From NCBI GenBank assembly GCA_027943335.1, contig BSBK01007741.1:1280001-1344000 (forward strand): a DNA stretch of 64,000 bases, given 5' to 3'. Origin of the DNA: Chamaecyparis obtusa. Lineage: Eukaryota; Streptophyta; Pinopsida; Cupressales; Cupressaceae. Under the pieces are notes generated by a model. It searched no databases. It was not told the origin of the DNA and saw only the letters and a list, made by a program, of their open reading frames with translations. Shown in pieces: positions 62,167-64,000 of the stretch (the stretch's first letter is position 1; every line of letters starts with the position of its first letter). A program made the position numbers and the translations under genes.

Positions 62167-62748
62167 ACTATTTATAAAACCTACAATATTCCCTGTTTCT
62201 TTTGGCCTTCCATCAATATACATAGCAAGCCCTTTAGTTTGATCATTTGCTTTGCATTGTATATAATTTGCTGACAATGCATACCTACACATACTTTTTT
62301 TATATTGCACAATCTGCATCCAATTCTTGTAATTGTAACAAGGTCCTACATACTCCATCAATTCAACAACTTGATTATAACTGACCTTTATTCCATCCAT
62401 GGAAAATAAGCCCAAACCATGTAATAAAGATGGAGCTATGCGATATATCCTTTTGTTAACAGAAAAATCAGTATTAACTAGAGGTAGTTCCTTGGGTACC
62501 CATTCTTTCTGAAGATGTGTGTACTTTGAGGGAACCTTCATGTCATCTTTGGTCTCATTATCATAAGAACATGACCCCCCCTCAAAAAGGAAAAATTGCA
62601 TTCATTTATCAAATTTTCTTCTAATCTTTTGACCTCTAGTTGATCTCCCTATTTTAGACCTACTAGATGTCTCACTTTTGACTTCTATTCCCGCATTTTC
62701 CTCACTTGAGGAAGACAGATCAGACAAATACCTATTTGGTGATACCTG

Positions 62749-63049
62749 CAATCCATCAAATGAGAGACATAGTAGGATCTATATATTTTTCTGACTAAAG
62801 AGAAGGAAACCAAATAATCAATTATACACATCAATCCATGTCAAAGGCGTTAAATTTCCTCCATATGTAAATCATTTATCTTAAGTTAGCTAAAAATTAC
62901 ATGATATGTAAGATAAAAATTACATAGAAGAAAAAATTTGCATGATGCAAAATATAATCCATGACTATAGAGTTCAACACATAATAACTTAATTCAAATT
63001 TTTATGAATAAATCAATACCTCGTAAGTGGCATTGATTATACCTTGACA
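62749..63049 (-). other. Intron between transposase tail and SET exon
   Basis: Minus-strand donor GTATAATC near 63043 (or GTATTG near 63021) and acceptor GGATTGCAG at 62749. AT-rich, no coding features. Confidence 0.45.
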
Positions 63050-63710
63050 TACATTTCATTGATCATGTTATTGATCATCCTCCTCATCCATGTCATCATC
63101 ATGACTATCATCATCATCATCATAGTCATCATGACTACTATCATCATTGTCATCGTCGTCACCACCATCATCATCATCACCATCATCATGACTATCATCA
63201 TCATGACCATCGTTAGCATCACCAGAATCATCATCATTTTCTTCTTCTTCTTCTTCATTGTGTAACAGTCGTCTATGATCATCATTTAATTCATCTTCTT
63301 ATTCTTCAGTATCTTCTTCTTCCATCACATTATACTATACTAGCCTTCCTCTTGGATCATGTCTAACAACAAATGACAAACCCGGTTTATGTGGAATGAC
63401 AAAGTAAAACACTTTCTCACATTGACTTGGAAGAACATAGGGCTCATCTCCAATTGGCTCAAATGACCTTGTATTAATCATTGTAAATCCACTATCATGT
63501 TCAGCAACAGTCCTATCAGGATCATTTTGATTCAGTCATAGCCTGTACCATTTGATGACAAATAGAACTAATTTGAATGAATTAAAGTTGCACTCAAGTA
63601 TATCATCCAAAATGTCATAGTATCAATTTTTAGATTGTTGAGGAGGTATGTCATTTCTAGATGAAATATTAGTGACCTCAAAGACTGCACTTATCCCAGA
63701 ATCACAAGTT
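63050..63710 (-). pseudogene. CACTA transposase C-terminal part, DUF4216 domain and acidic tail
   Basis: Minus-strand frame: DSGISAVFEVTNISSRND (about 63700), FNSFKLVLFVIKWYRL (about 63590-63545), LNQNDPDRTVAEHDSGFTMI, DEPYVLPSQCEKVFYFVIP (about 63450-63395), VVRHDPRGRLV and YNVMEEEDTEE. This F-VVLF-KWY...EPFVLASQ..QVFY pattern is DUF4216, found in TNP2-type transposases of plant CACTA elements. Stops interrupt (after KWYRL and RGRLV). An Asp/His-rich tail encoded by a CATCAT-type repeat (63060-63250) ends the exon. Upstream transposase exons would lie beyond 64000. Confidence 0.75.
63060..63260. repeat. ATC/ATG trinucleotide-rich tract
   Basis: An imperfect (CAT)n/(ATC)n tract with CTT units at the right end. 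On the minus strand it encodes runs of Asp, His, Gly and Glu in the tail of the transposase-like frame. Open frames seen in its other phases are artefacts of the repeat. Confidence 0.85.
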
Positions 63711-64000
63711 TTATTCATGTCATCTAACTTTTTATGCGAAATTTATAGCCATGGTAGTACATAGCTTTGTGGTGTTTGATCTACAATTATTCAAACATGT
63801 CAATATTATTTGCATCCTGTGAATTGATATTAAACTTATGGGTCATGGCTAGTAAACTTATACCATTGGCGTAACATTGAGATCTCCATTACAATGAGCT
63901 TCTTTAACCAATGATGCAACACCATCCCATGTTAATGAGCGACCATTTTATTGAGATTATTGAATCCATACTGTCATCCAATCAAAATTATTTGCAATAT
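63711..64000 (-). other. Window edge, probable further CACTA transposase sequence
   Basis: Minus-strand frames are short and interrupted; a phrase like NGRSLTWDGVASLVKEAHCN (about 63955-63895) may be coding. I cannot join it to DUF4216 with confidence. Confidence 0.35.

Larger units (their letters stand above)
55647..62748 (-). pseudogene. SET-domain exon split by gypsy element G
   Basis: The exon runs 62748-62167, is interrupted by G, and ends 55810-55647. After a Ser/Arg-rich N-terminal part (SKIGRSTRGQKIRRKFDK) come SET-domain features: LLHGLGLFSMDGI (the GxG turn), YIDGRPKETGNIVGFINS (equivalent of the NxxxFINHS pseudoknot strand), then beyond G PNCIFEARKGNHVFVCAI and SVGEELLIDYN (the GEEL..DY motif). 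G landed within the INSS codons. Stops at the G junction and after KKFDK-type residues sit at positions fitting CGA to TGA. SET domains methylate protein lysines, usually histones. It lies on the same strand and about 300 bp downstream of the transposase tail, so it appears to be element-encoded. Decayed here. Confidence 0.72.

Noticed and set aside
63044..63265. Ile/Thr/Met-rich frames on both strands
   Set aside because: Alternative phases of a CAT/ATC trinucleotide repeat.

Overview
The window is transposon-dense, AT-rich plant nuclear DNA with no intact host gene. It carries Ty1/copia elements primed by initiator tRNA-Met, a chromodomain Ty3/gypsy element, a Tat/Ogre-like gypsy LTR, a plant CACTA (En/Spm) element with the DUF4216 domain, an L1-type LINE scrap, and decayed pieces of plant genes (CDC48, HIR, a c-Myc-binding-protein homologue). 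The very high density of old nested elements suggests a large plant genome, plausibly a gymnosperm. The taxon is inference.

Positions 1-39775 are one nested stack. The ground level is a minus-strand Tat/Ogre-like gypsy element whose LTR (39775 down to 23073), primer site and proline-rich reading frame survive between four later insertions: copia element A (1034-7948, minus), copia element B (9816-16682, plus), the gag-protease-only gypsy element C (17410-21306, plus) and the large element D (23102-38608, minus, inside the LTR). Element E (28587-36922, plus) sits inside D, and a gypsy solo LTR (33089-33948) sits inside E. Boundaries were set from TG...CA termini and 5-bp target duplications; those of B, C, D and G are perfect.

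D and E are the most unusual elements of this half. Both have copia-type LTRs, a tRNA-Met primer site and repeated polypurine tracts, but no protease, integrase or reverse transcriptase. Each has a coiled-coil/zinc-knuckle gag-like ORF, a gap of about 0.4 kb, and an ORF of roughly 1000-1100 codons that I cannot name. That ORF is recognisably homologous between the two although the elements are diverged.

Positions 39776-43084 hold nothing recognisable beyond a GT microsatellite. A LINE endonuclease relic (43085-43955) is followed by copia element F (from 43956, same family as A), which stops inside its reverse transcriptase at 48511. From 48512 to the window edge the features fit one minus-strand CACTA element of more than 15 kb: a terminal region full of TTGGTC motifs, a 27-bp perfect hairpin, scrambled CDC48, HIR and MYCBP-like exon fragments, a many-exon ORF including a SET domain, and the DUF4216 tail of the transposase. 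The chromodomain gypsy element G (55816-62166) splits the SET exon. Most premature stops in B, C, E and G are codons that C-to-T or G-to-A change would create, as expected of long-methylated DNA.
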